Shown in pieces: positions 35,780 to 43,948 of a stretch of DNA of 64,000 nucleotides. The translations under genes and the position numbers were made by a program. A model generated the notes under the pieces. It searched no databases, was not told where the DNA came from, and saw nothing but the letters and a program-made list of their open reading frames with translations. Origin of the DNA: HK1 sp965202735 (GTDB lineage: Bacteria > Pseudomonadota > Gammaproteobacteria > HK1). The stretch spans positions 558,001 through 622,000 of the forward strand of contig OZ241844.1 in assembly GCA_965202735.1 (NCBI GenBank), in the 5' to 3' direction. Numbering within the stretch: the stretch's first letter is position 1; each line of letters opens with the position of its first letter.

Positions 35780-37324
35780 TCAAGCCGGGCCGCGGCCCCC
35801 TCGTGGACCAGGGTCCGGCGGCTCGATGCCCCGCCAGGCCCAGTCGTTGTAGCCGTCGGGCGCGCGCAGGCACGACGCCCACACCGGGTCGAGCTCGAGC
35901 GCGTCCCACGCCGGGGCGGGTCCGTGACCGTGGGCGTCCCGGACCAGGCGCCGCTCGCGCTGGCTCGCGCGGACCCGCCGCTCCAGCTCCGCCGCGTCCC
36001 AGGTCTCTTCGGCCAGGCGGCGGAGCGCCGCGCGGTCCGCCGCGCGGTCCGGGTCCGCGGCGAGGTCGGACCGCTCCTCGGGGTCCGCATCGACGTCGAA
36101 CAGCACGTCCGGCGCTCCACCGCCGGTCATGAGCTTGAACGGCCCGTGCCGGACCATGAACATCGGCGACGGCACCCCTTCGGAGGTGATCTCCGCGAAC
36201 ACCGGCGTCTCCCTCGGCGCGGCCGGATCGTCGCACAGGGGGAGCAGGCTCGCGCCGTCGGGCGGCCGGGGCGCCCGGCCGGCGAGGTCGACCCCCGCCA
36301 GGTCGCACAGGGTGGGCAGCAGATCCACCAGGGAGACGTTCTCGCGCCGGCGAGCGGCCGCGAACCTCCATGGCGCATGCACGACGAGAGGCACCCGCGC
36401 GGCGTGATCGAAAAAGTGCTTCTTGAACCACAGGCCGCGCTCGCCGAGCATGTCGCCGTGGTCCGAGGTGGCCACGACCACCGTGCTCCCGGCCAGGCCG
36501 GCCGCCTCGAGCGTCTCCAGAAGGGCTCCGACCATCTCGTCGAGGTACGAGCAGTTGGCCAGATAGGCGTGGCGGGCGGTGCGGACGTGATCCTCGGTGA
36601 TGTCCCCTTCGAGGAGGCCGTGGTGGGCGAGCATGCGCTCGCTGTGCGGGTCGCGCTCCGCGGCGGGCGGCAGCGGGGTCGCGGGCATCGGGACTTCCTC
36701 GTGGCGGTAGCGCTCCCAGTGCCTGCGCAGCGCGAAGTACGGCTCGTGCGGGTGGGTGAAGGACGCGAGCAGGAAGAACGGCCGCCGGTCCGGGTCGCGC
36801 GCGAAGTCGTGCAGCCTGGACACCGCCCGGAAGAGTACCGCCTCGTCGTGGTCCATCTGCATGCTGCGCACGCAGACGCCGGCCCGGGTGACCCCGCTCG
36901 AATCGTTGTTCGAGTCCATGCGCGCCTCGTCCCAGCTCGGCGTCCAGTGGAAGTCGGTGGGATAGAGCTCCGGGACGAGCCGCTCGTGGAACCCGTGCAG
37001 CATGTCCGGCCCGACGAAGTGCTGCTTGCCCGACAGCGTGGCGTGATACCCCGCCAGGCGCAGATAGTGCGCCATGGTGGGGGTGGCGGCGGAGAGCTCC
37101 GCCCCGTTGTCGAAGGCCCGCACGCGCGACGGCAGCATCCCCGCCAGCATCGAGAAGCGCGACGGCGCGCAGAGCGGGAAGTTGCAGTAGGCGTTCTCGA
37201 ACACCACCCCTTCGCCGCACAGCCGATCGAGGTGCGGCGTCACCGCCCCGCCGCCGTATCCGGGCAGCACCTGGGGCTTGAGCTGGTCGGCCTGGATGAA
37301 AAGGATGTTCGGGTGCTCGCGCAT
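35780..37324 (-). CDS. betC: choline-sulfatase-like sulfatase
   Basis: 514 residues, near the length of BetC. The formylglycine site is C52 in FPLCAPSRFSML, the metal residues are in NILFIQADQ and VVVATSDHGDMLGERG, and KLMTGGGAPDVLFDVDADPE belongs to the sulfatase C-terminal region. The tail RVRASQRERRLVRDA resembles the choline-sulfatase C-terminal helix. If it is BetC it yields choline plus sulfate, linking to osmoprotectant use. Other sulfate esters or phosphonate monoesters are possible. ATG 37324 (MREHPNIL) replaces the longer frame start at 37420. No betA/betB is nearby. It is the first gene of the minus-strand catabolic operon. Confidence 0.8.
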   Translation of the reverse strand: MREHPNILFIQADQLKPQVLPGYGGGAVTPHLDRLCGEGVVFENAYCNFPLCAPSRFSMLAGMLPSRVRAFDNGAELSAATPTMAHYLRLAGYHATLSGKQHFVGPDMLHGFHERLVPELYPTDFHWTPSWDEARMDSNNDSSGVTRAGVCVRSMQMDHDEAVLFRAVSRLHDFARDPDRRPFFLLASFTHPHEPYFALRRHWERYRHEEVPMPATPLPPAAERDPHSERMLAHHGLLEGDITEDHVRTARHAYLANCSYLDEMVGALLETLEAAGLAGSTVVVATSDHGDMLGERGLWFKKHFFDHAARVPLVVHAPWRFAAARRRENVSLVDLLPTLCDLAGVDLAGRAPRPPDGASLLPLCDDPAAPRETPVFAEITSEGVPSPMFMVRHGPFKLMTGGGAPDVLFDVDADPEERSDLAADPDRAADRAALRRLAEETWDAAELERRVRASQRERRLVRDAHGHGPAPAWDALELDPVWASCLRAPDGYNDWAWRGIEPPDPGPRGGRGPA

Positions 37325-37437
37325 GATGGAGTCCTCGGGAGGCCGGCGACATGAGTGCGGCGCGCCCGGTCCCGGCCACGCTCCGGCGGGACCGATACCA
37401 CCCGGCGCCCCGCGCGGCAAGCTGCTTCAACCCCGGG

Positions 37438-37503
37438 TAGTGCCTCAGTTTGGCTTTCTTCCTCGACACGACATAACGGCCCCGGAGTCAAACTGAGGCA
37501 CTA
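37438..37503. mobile_element. 66-bp MITE-like element, copy 1
   Basis: Starts TAGTGCCTCAGTTTGGC and ends with the near-complement CAAACTGAGGCACTA. The TA at each end looks like the TA target duplication typical of IS630/mariner-type elements. A second copy, about 80% identical in the opposite orientation, is at 42233-42298. Confidence 0.75.
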
Positions 37504-37505
37504 CC

Positions 37506-37550
37506 GTCGGGGGCGTCGAAGTCGGGGGCGTGAAGCCGGGGGCGTCGAAG
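37506..37550. repeat. 15-bp tandem repeat beside the MITE
   Basis: Three copies of a unit like GTCGGGGGCGTCGAA, with changes, immediately right of the MITE. Intergenic. Confidence 0.7.
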
Positions 37551-37654
37551 TCGGGTCGAAGCCGGTCGTGAACCCTCCGGCTGCCCGCGTCGGCGCCGGG
37601 AGGCCCGGAGGTGGAGGCGGGCGGCAACGTCGAAGCCGGGTCGTGAGCCCCGGG

Positions 37655-38596
37655 CTACCGCCCGCAGCCCTGCCGGGCAACCCCGCCGCCCGACGCGGCG
37701 GGACCCCGCGCCGCCGGCCCCCCGCCGGCCCCGTGGGCCGTCCGTACCCGCACGTCCACGTCGAGTCGGGCGTCCCCTCCACCGTGGACGATGCCGCGGG
37801 TCGGAGAGACATCCCGATAGTCCCGGCCGATCGCGATGCGTACGTGTCCGGCCCCGGCGAGGCTCCGGTTGGTGGGGTCGAAGCCCGTCCAGCCGATCTC
37901 CGGCAGCCGGCATTCGACCCACGCGTGGGTCGCGTTGTCCGGCACCTGATCCCCGGCCCGGGCGGTCACGTGCAGGTAGCCGGAGACGTAGCGCGCCGGG
38001 ATTCCCCACGAGCGCGCGATGGCGATCATCACATGGGCGAAGTCCTGGCAGACCCCCCGGTCGGTGCGGAGGATGTGGTCCACGGGGGATTCCGCCGACG
38101 TGGCTCCCGGAACGTACCGCAGTCGGCGATGGAGCGTTTCCGACAGACGCAGGAGGCTTTCGAGCGGGTCGGTCCCGGGCTTGATGCGATGCCGGTCGGC
38201 GAATGCGGCGAGCGCGGAGGTGGACGGGATCAGGGGGCTCGGGTGGATGAAGTCCCAGTCGGCGAAGGATCTCCCGAGGGCGCGCACCTCCCGCCAGGCC
38301 GAGGCGCCGAGGCGCCTCGGCAGCTCCGGCGCTGGCGCCGGCTCGACCGTGGAGCGGGCGGTGATGTCCAGCGCCCGGTGCGCCTCGTGGACGTCGAGTA
38401 CGTGCCGCGCGTTGCCGAAGCCGTCCGTTTCGCGGCTCAGGCCGCCGGGCGGACGCGTCTCGATGCCGAAACGGAGCAGCCGCTGTCCCCGGTCCCCGCG
38501 CGGCTCCAGGCAGAGCAGCATCGCGCACCCCCGCGCGCGGCTCGCGTAGCGGTAGCGGGAGACGTGCTCGATGTCGAAGCGAACGGCGCCGGCCAT
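37655..38596 (-). CDS. transglutaminase-like cysteine peptidase family protein
   Basis: 313 residues. It has the bacterial N-terminal domain (VRFDIEHVSRYRYASRARGC) and then the transglutaminase core with Cys, His and Asp in RGVCQDFAHVMI, ATHAWVECRLP and GWTGFDPTNRS. It is third in an operon with an alpha-E protein and a circularly permuted ATP-grasp, a set conserved in many bacteria. The group has been proposed to make and process a peptide, but no product is established here. ATG 38596 follows 5 bp after the alpha-E stop. The C-terminal 40 residues are low-complexity (GGGPAARGPAASGGG). Confidence 0.88.
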   Translation of the reverse strand: MAGAVRFDIEHVSRYRYASRARGCAMLLCLEPRGDRGQRLLRFGIETRPPGGLSRETDGFGNARHVLDVHEAHRALDITARSTVEPAPAPELPRRLGASAWREVRALGRSFADWDFIHPSPLIPSTSALAAFADRHRIKPGTDPLESLLRLSETLHRRLRYVPGATSAESPVDHILRTDRGVCQDFAHVMIAIARSWGIPARYVSGYLHVTARAGDQVPDNATHAWVECRLPEIGWTGFDPTNRSLAGAGHVRIAIGRDYRDVSPTRGIVHGGGDARLDVDVRVRTAHGAGGGPAARGPAASGGGVARQGCGR

Positions 38597-38601
38597 TGCG
38601 T

Positions 38602-39573
38602 TCAGCGGATCGGTGCGTCCTCGATGTCGTAGTCGACGTACGCCGCGTTCACGAGATCGTGGAGCCTGAAGCAGTGCTCCCGGACCTCGGCCAGGAGAGC
38701 CGGGCGATCCGGGTGGTCCGGCCATTCGTAGCGAATCAGCGCGCACAGCCGGCCGGCCAGCCGCGCGGCCGCGGCGCCGGCGCGCGCGTTCGGGCTCGGC
38801 CCGATGGCGGCCAGCTCCGACGCAAGCTTCTCCAGCGAGCGGTGCAGCGAGCCGGGCAGCAGGGAGTCGGCGACCAGCAGGTCCAGCACCCGGTCCGGCC
38901 GGACCTCGACGCTGTAGCCGCGCTTGTAGGCGTCGAACGCCAGGCACGCGCGCAACAGGCTCGTCCAGCCCGTTTCGGGGGCGGCGCCGGGCGCCCGGGC
39001 GGTGGCGAGCTGCGCCAGGAGCAGGGCGGTCAGAAGCTGGGCCCGCTCGATGAACCGGCCGACCTGCATGAAGCGCCAGCCTTCGTCGCGGTACATGGTC
39101 GCCTCCGCCACTCCGACGAAGGTGTCGATCTCGCGCATGGTCCGGACGTAGAAGCCCTCCGGCGAGACCTTCCAGATGTCTTCGATGTCGAGGTCGCGGA
39201 TGCGCAGCCAGGCGAGGTTCAGGCAGGTCCACATCTCCGCGCTGATGCAGTGACGCATCTGGCGGGCATTCTCGCGGCCGAGGGCGAAGCAGCTCCGGAG
39301 CGATTCGGGATTGGAGCGCTCGAACGTGAGATCGCCGGCCAGCGTGTAGGAATCGGCGAGGGTGAGATCGTCGCTCTCGCCGGCCGCGGCATCGTCTCCG
39401 AACGGCGGCTGCCGGTCGAGGACCGCGTAGGTCCGGCGCCAGCCGAACCGGATCTCGGAGACCGGCCGATCCACCAGCGCCTCGACCTGCAGCTTCAGCA
39501 GCCGGCACAGGCCGCTCGCCCGCTCCAGGTAGCGGCCCATCCAGTACAGCCCCTGGGCGCTGCGCGAGAGCAT
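38602..39573 (-). CDS. alpha-E domain-containing protein
   Basis: 323 residues. It starts MLSRSAQGLYWMGRYLERAS, the hallmark of the alpha-E family, and contains ENARQMRHCISAEMWTCLNL and WRFMQVGRFIERAQLLTALL. It is predicted all-helical and always accompanies ATP-grasp and transglutaminase genes; its activity is not known. The start (ATG 39573) abuts the ATP-grasp stop (39574-39576) with no spacer, so translation is coupled. Confidence 0.93.
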   Translation of the reverse strand: MLSRSAQGLYWMGRYLERASGLCRLLKLQVEALVDRPVSEIRFGWRRTYAVLDRQPPFGDDAAAGESDDLTLADSYTLAGDLTFERSNPESLRSCFALGRENARQMRHCISAEMWTCLNLAWLRIRDLDIEDIWKVSPEGFYVRTMREIDTFVGVAEATMYRDEGWRFMQVGRFIERAQLLTALLLAQLATARAPGAAPETGWTSLLRACLAFDAYKRGYSVEVRPDRVLDLLVADSLLPGSLHRSLEKLASELAAIGPSPNARAGAAAARLAGRLCALIRYEWPDHPDRPALLAEVREHCFRLHDLVNAAYVDYDIEDAPIR

Positions 39574-41007
39574 TCAGTCCTCCAGCACCCAGAGGTCCTT
39601 GCCGCCCCCGCCCTGGCTGGAGTTCACCACCAGGCTGCCCGGGCGCAGCGCCACCCGGCAGAACGCGCCGGGCACGATGCGCGTCTCGCGGCCGTGCAGC
39701 GCGAACGGACGCAGGTCGACGTGGCGGGGTTCGGCGCGTCCCTCCACGAGGCAGGGCGCGCGCGAGAGCGCGAGCACCGGCTGGGAGATGAAGCCGGTCG
39801 GGTCGGCGCGGATCTGCCCGGCGTAGGCCGCGCGCTCCCCGGGGGTCGCGTGCGGGCCGACGAGCATGCCGTAGCCGCCGGACTCGCCGACCCGCTTCAC
39901 CACCAGGCGTTCCAGGTTGTCGAGGGTGTACTCCAGATCCTCCGGCCGCCGGCACAGGCGGGTCTCGACGTTGGCCAGGATCGGCTCCTCGCCGAGGTAG
40001 TAGCGGATCATGTCGGGGACGAAGGCGTAGACGCCCTTGTCGTCGGCCACCCCCGTCCCCGGCGCGTTCGCGAGCGCGACGCGCCCCAGCCTGAAGGCGT
40101 GCAGCAGGCCGGGCACTCCGAGCAGGGAGTCCGGGCGGAACACCAGAGGGTCGAGGAAGTCGTCGTCGATGCGGCGGTAGATCACGTCGACGCGCCGCAG
40201 CCCCTCGGTCGTGCGCATGTGGACGAAGCCGTCCTTGACCAGCAGGTCGCGCCCCTCGACCAGGGACGCGCCGATCTCGTGCGCGAGGAACATGTGCTCG
40301 TAGAAGGCGGAGTTGTAGACCCCGGGGGTGAGCAGGACGATGCAGGGATCGGACCGCCCGCCGGGAGCGAGCTCGCACAGGGTCTCGCGCAGCACGCTCC
40401 CGTAGTGCTCGACCTCCCGCACCCGGCAGCTTCGGTACACGCGGCGCAGGTTCCTCTTCACCACCTTGCGGTTGGCGATCATGTAGGACACCCCCGAGGG
40501 CGACCGGAGGTTGTCCTCGAGCACCAGGAAGCCGTCATGCGTGCGCACCAGGTCGGTGCCGCAGACCGCGACCCACGTGCCGTGGGGCACCTGGACCCCG
40601 CGCATCTCGACGCGGTACTGGGGACAGCCGCGCACGAGGTCCGCGGGGATCACGCCGTCGGAGACGATGCGGGCCTGGTCGTAGACGTCCCCGAGAAAGC
40701 GGTTCAGCGCGGCGAGGCGCTGGACGAGGCCGGACTCGAGCCGCGCCCACTCGCCGGCGGAGAGGATGCGGGGCACGCAGTCGATGGGGATGATGCGCTC
40801 CTCCGCCTCGTCGTCGCCGTAGACGGTGAACGTGATGCCTTCGTGCGAGAACGAGCGCGTGACCCGCTCCTGCATGCCGGCGAGCTCTTCGCCGGAGAGC
40901 CGGCGCAGCGCATCGTGGAGCGCCCGGCAGTGCTCGCGGAGCGAGCCGTCGGGGAAGAACATCTCGTCGTGGAACGCCGCGTCGAGATCGTAGGCGTCGA
41001 AGTTCAT
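39574..41007 (-). CDS. circularly permuted ATP-grasp type 2 protein
   Basis: 477 residues. The permuted ATP-grasp fold is recognised by YDEM-like MFFPDGSLREHCRALHDALR, ITFTVYGDDEAEERIIPIDC, GFLVLEDNLRSPSGVSYMIA, and the C-terminal RLVVKRVGESGGYGMLVGP and NSSQGGGGKDLWVLED. ATP-grasp enzymes join a carboxylate to an amine through an acylphosphate. It is the first gene of the trio with alpha-E and transglutaminase. ATG 41007 (MNFDAYDL). An IS5-family element lies 190 bp upstream and may affect its promoter. Confidence 0.93.
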   Translation of the reverse strand: MNFDAYDLDAAFHDEMFFPDGSLREHCRALHDALRRLSGEELAGMQERVTRSFSHEGITFTVYGDDEAEERIIPIDCVPRILSAGEWARLESGLVQRLAALNRFLGDVYDQARIVSDGVIPADLVRGCPQYRVEMRGVQVPHGTWVAVCGTDLVRTHDGFLVLEDNLRSPSGVSYMIANRKVVKRNLRRVYRSCRVREVEHYGSVLRETLCELAPGGRSDPCIVLLTPGVYNSAFYEHMFLAHEIGASLVEGRDLLVKDGFVHMRTTEGLRRVDVIYRRIDDDFLDPLVFRPDSLLGVPGLLHAFRLGRVALANAPGTGVADDKGVYAFVPDMIRYYLGEEPILANVETRLCRRPEDLEYTLDNLERLVVKRVGESGGYGMLVGPHATPGERAAYAGQIRADPTGFISQPVLALSRAPCLVEGRAEPRHVDLRPFALHGRETRIVPGAFCRVALRPGSLVVNSSQGGGGKDLWVLED

Positions 41008-41197
41008 GGACGTCGCCCGGAGAGCCGGCGCGGCGCCGTCCGCGGCCCGCGGCCCGCGGGGCCGGCGAGCGCTTCCGAAGCCGGCGGCGAGCGCGGCTCC
41101 CTCCGTGCGGGGAGCGGGGTGATGTGGCCCTGCGGCTGCACGCGTTGCCGAGCCCTCGCGTCGCGCTCAAGCGGTGCGGATCGAGCCGCGATGCTAG

Positions 41198-42036
41198 GGC
41201 CTGTTAACACTATATGGATTTGAGCGCATCGACGATGAGCGCAAAGGAGATGAAGAAGCTGAAGACCACATCGAGCTTGTCGAAGCGGGTGAACACCCGC
41301 CTGAATCGCTTCAGCCGCCGGAACAAACGCTCGACCTCGTTGCGCCTCTTGTACAGCTCCCGGTCATACTCCCATGGCGAAACCCGATTCGCCTTCGGCG
41401 GCACCACCGGCTCAAGCCCCAACTCCGCGACCAGCGCGCGGGTCTCGTCGCCCTCGTAGGCCTTGTCCATCACCAGAGAGCGCGCCGATTCCGGCAGCGC
41501 CGTGCGGGCCAGCAGCTCCCGTCCTTGCGGCGCATCCCCCGCCTCGCCCCCGGACAGCGAAAACCCTACTGCGCTTCGGTCATCCGCGGCAACCAGATGA
41601 AGCTTGGTGGTCCAGCCCCCGCGCGACTTCCCGATGGCCTGGGGACCGTTTTTTTCTCCGCCCCCGTCCCGTCCGGATGCACCTTGACCGCCGTGCTGTC
41701 GAGCGACAGCACCTCCACCTTCACCCGAATGATGCCCTGGCGCTGCAGCTCCCCAAACACCCGGTCCAGCACCCCGCTCTTCGCCCAGCGGTTCATCCGC
41801 GTGTAGATGGTGTGCCAGTTGCCGAAATGGGCCGGCAGCCCGCGCCACTTGCAGCCTTGCTCGGCCACATACAGGATGGCGTTGAGCACCGCCAGATGAG
41901 TGAGCGAGACATTGCCCCGTTGGCGCGGAAACACATGCGCGATGCGCTCGTAGTGCGCTTGCGTGAGCTCCATAGCTCTGGAATCCTCTTCATCGACCGT
42001 AGGTCCAGAGTCTATCAGAAATTGCGTTAACAGGCC
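41198..42036 (-). mobile_element. IS5-family (IS427-group-like) insertion sequence, 839 bp
   Basis: Ends GGCCTGTTAAC (41198-41208) and its reverse complement GTTAACAGGCC (42026-42036), flanked by the 4-bp target duplication CTAG on both sides (41194-41197 and 42037-42040), the YTAR site usual for the group. One transposase is read in two frames with a run of seven A on the coding strand. It looks complete and potentially active. Confidence 0.9.
41210..41973 (-). CDS. IS5-family transposase, two frames joined by an A7 slippery site
   Basis: The first frame (41973 to 41566, 135 aa) starts MELTQAHYERIAHVFPRQRG and has VLSLDSTAVKVHPDGTGAE (first catalytic Asp). The second frame (to 41210) reads GKSRGGWTTKLHLVAADD, SLVMDKAYEGDETRA and NEVERLFRRLKRFRRVFTRF, the remaining DDE motifs. 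The frames overlap at GAEKKT/GGEKNG, coded by AAAAAAA at about 41650-41656, where this IS group uses programmed frameshifting. It is therefore likely a normal fusion rather than a mutation. Total about 250 residues. Confidence 0.85.
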
Positions 42037-42040
42037 CTAG

Positions 42041-42232
42041 GCGGACGGGGGACGGCCTTCAAGAGGAAGGCGGGTGACACGCCGAACCGCCCGGCGCGGT
42101 GGAGCCGTCCCGTTTCCGTGGATGGCTCATCGCCCGGCATTCAATCGGCGGGCCGGAACCCCTCATCGAAGTGGACCGGGTATGGGTCGCCGAGGCGGGA
42201 GTGGCGCCCTGTCGAAGCTGCCCGTGGCTGGG
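42041..42232. other. intergenic stretch between IS5 and the second MITE
   Basis: No gene is evident; frames here are antisense or fragmentary. Part of a 366-bp gene-free region (42041-42406) that also holds the MITE copy and a short C-rich tract (about 42297-42311). Confidence 0.45.
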
Positions 42233-42298
42233 TAGTGCCTCAGCTTGACTCCGGGGCAGTGATGTCGCGCTGAGGAAGAAAGTCAAAATGAGACACTC
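42233..42298. mobile_element. 66-bp MITE-like element, copy 2 (inverted relative to copy 1)
   Basis: TAGTGCCTCAGCTTGACTCC at the left end and GTCAAAATGAGACACT at the right. Reverse-complementing copy 1 (37438-37503) gives the same 66-bp length and about 80% identity. The right terminal TA is degenerate here (TC). Confidence 0.75.
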
Positions 42299-42406
42299 CC
42301 CCCCCCCGACTTCGACGTTGCCCTCGACAGGCGCCGTGGCTATCCTTCGGGGGTCGGGCCCGACGCGCGGGGCGCAGGCCACATCACCAACCAGGACGCG
42401 AGCTCC

Positions 42407-42745
42407 ATGGACATCAAGACCGAACGGAACAACGGGACCCTGATCGCGAAGGCGGAAGGGCGCATCGACGGCGTGAACGCCCGGGACTTCGAGGAGGCGA
42501 TGAAGGCCGCGATCGGCGACGACGACAACACCGTCATCATCGACCTCGAGGGTCTGTCCTACATCAGCAGTGCGGGCCTGCGGGTCATCCTGCTGATCGC
42601 CAAGACCCTGCGCAAGCGAAACGCCGAGCTCGTTCTCTGCTCGCTCTCGGACTCGATTCGGGAAGTCTTCGAAATCAGCGGGTTCGACAAGATCATCCCC
42701 GTTCACGCCTCCCGGGAAGAGGCCCTCGCCACCCTGGGCGGCTAG
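42407..42745 (+). CDS. STAS-domain anti-anti-sigma factor-like protein
   Basis: 112 residues, a complete STAS domain. The regulatory phosphoserine loop is visible as LEGLSYISSAGLRVILLIAK, after VIIDLEG, and the closing SISGF-like EISGFDKIIPVHA follows. Family members bind or antagonise a serine-kinase anti-sigma factor when unphosphorylated. No kinase or sigma gene is adjacent, so the partner is unlinked. It lies convergent to mdh. Confidence 0.9.
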   Translation: MDIKTERNNGTLIAKAEGRIDGVNARDFEEAMKAAIGDDDNTVIIDLEGLSYISSAGLRVILLIAKTLRKRNAELVLCSLSDSIREVFEISGFDKIIPVHASREEALATLGG

Positions 42746-42942
42746 GGGGCTCCATCGGGGACCACGGTTCGCGCCGTCTCCCGTCGGGAATGGCGCGGCG
42801 CTTCGTCCGCCGACGGGCGGCGCCCTTCGGCGCCGGAGCCTCCTCCCTTCGGCGCGGCGGCATCCGGGCCTGCCGATCGGTGTCGGAATCCGGGCCTGCC
42901 GATCGATCGGATCGGAGCCGGCGGTTCGGAGCGGTCGGACGA

Positions 42943-43920
42943 TCAGAGCAGGGCCCCGACCGCGTCGCGCTCCTCCTCGAGCTCGGCCCGGGTCGCATCC
43001 ATCTTCCCGCGGCTGAAGTCGTCGATGTCCAGCCCCTGCACGATGCGCCAGGCGCCGTTCTCGACGGTGACCGGAAAGGAGCAGATCAGGCCTTCGGGGA
43101 TGCCGTAGCTTCCGTCGCTGGCGACCGCCATGCTGGTCCAGTCGCCCGGGGCGGTGCCCCGCACCCAGTCGCGCACGTGCGAGAGCCCCGCGTGGGCGGC
43201 GGAGGCGGCGCTGGAGAGGCCGCGCGCCTCGATGACCTCGGCGCCCCGCTTCTGGACCCGAGGGATGAAGTGGTTGCGGACCCACTCGGGATCGAGCCGG
43301 GCCATCGCCGGCTCGGCGCCGATGGTGGCATGGCTCAGGTCGGGATACTGGGTCGCGGAGTGGTTGCCCCATATCGTCACCCGCCGGATGTCGGCCACCG
43401 GGGCGCCGGTCTTCTCCGCCACCTGGCCGATCGCCCGATTGTGGTCGAGCCGCGTCATCGCGGTGAACTGCGCCGGCGCCAGGTCCGGCGCGTTGCGCAT
43501 CGCGATGAGCGCATTGGTGTTGGCGGGGTTGCCGATCACGAGCACCTTCACGTCACGGCTGGCGTGGTCGTTGAGCGCCCGGCCCTGGGGACCGAAGATC
43601 CGGCCGTTCCCGGCGAGCAGATCCCCTCGCTCCATGCCCTTTCCGCGCGGCCGGGCGCCCACGAGCAGCGCGTAGTCGGCATCCCTGAACGCGACGGCGG
43701 GATCGTCGGTGACCACGATGTCCCGAAGCAGCGGATACGCGCAGTCGTCGAGCTCCATGACCACGCCCCGGAGCGCACCGAGCGCGGGCGTGATCTCCAT
43801 CAGGTTCAGCGCCACCGGCCGGTCCGGTCCGAGCATCTCGCCGGAGGCGATCCGGAACAGCAGCGAGTATCCGATCTGGCCCGCCGCACCGGTGACGGCG
43901 ACCCTCGCGGTAGAGGTCAT
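42943..43920 (-). CDS. mdh: malate dehydrogenase (NAD)
   Basis: 325 residues. Catalyses malate to oxaloacetate in the TCA cycle. Features: NAD loop VAVTGAAGQIGYSLLFRIAS, the substrate arginine loop GARPRGKGMERGDLL, VIGNPANTNALIAM, and the catalytic histidine in IWGNHSATQYPDLS, then GIPEGLICSFPVTVENG. The pattern is the cytosolic-like MDH found in many proteobacteria. It is 28 bp downstream of gltA on the same strand and probably shares its transcript, facing sucA on the other strand. Confidence 0.96.
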   Translation of the reverse strand: MTSTARVAVTGAAGQIGYSLLFRIASGEMLGPDRPVALNLMEITPALGALRGVVMELDDCAYPLLRDIVVTDDPAVAFRDADYALLVGARPRGKGMERGDLLAGNGRIFGPQGRALNDHASRDVKVLVIGNPANTNALIAMRNAPDLAPAQFTAMTRLDHNRAIGQVAEKTGAPVADIRRVTIWGNHSATQYPDLSHATIGAEPAMARLDPEWVRNHFIPRVQKRGAEVIEARGLSSAASAAHAGLSHVRDWVRGTAPGDWTSMAVASDGSYGIPEGLICSFPVTVENGAWRIVQGLDIDDFSRGKMDATRAELEEERDAVGALL

Positions 43921-43948
43921 GTGCGGATCTCCCGTTCGTCTCCCGCCT

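Noticed and set aside
32861..37354. 1,497-codon plus-strand frame opposite hyuA, hyuB and betC
   Set aside because: Antisense shadow; the minus-strand families are unmistakable.
41566..41848. Broken transposase (two frames) as a pseudogene
   Set aside because: The A7 slippery site at the overlap matches programmed frameshifting in this IS group; ends and target duplication are intact.
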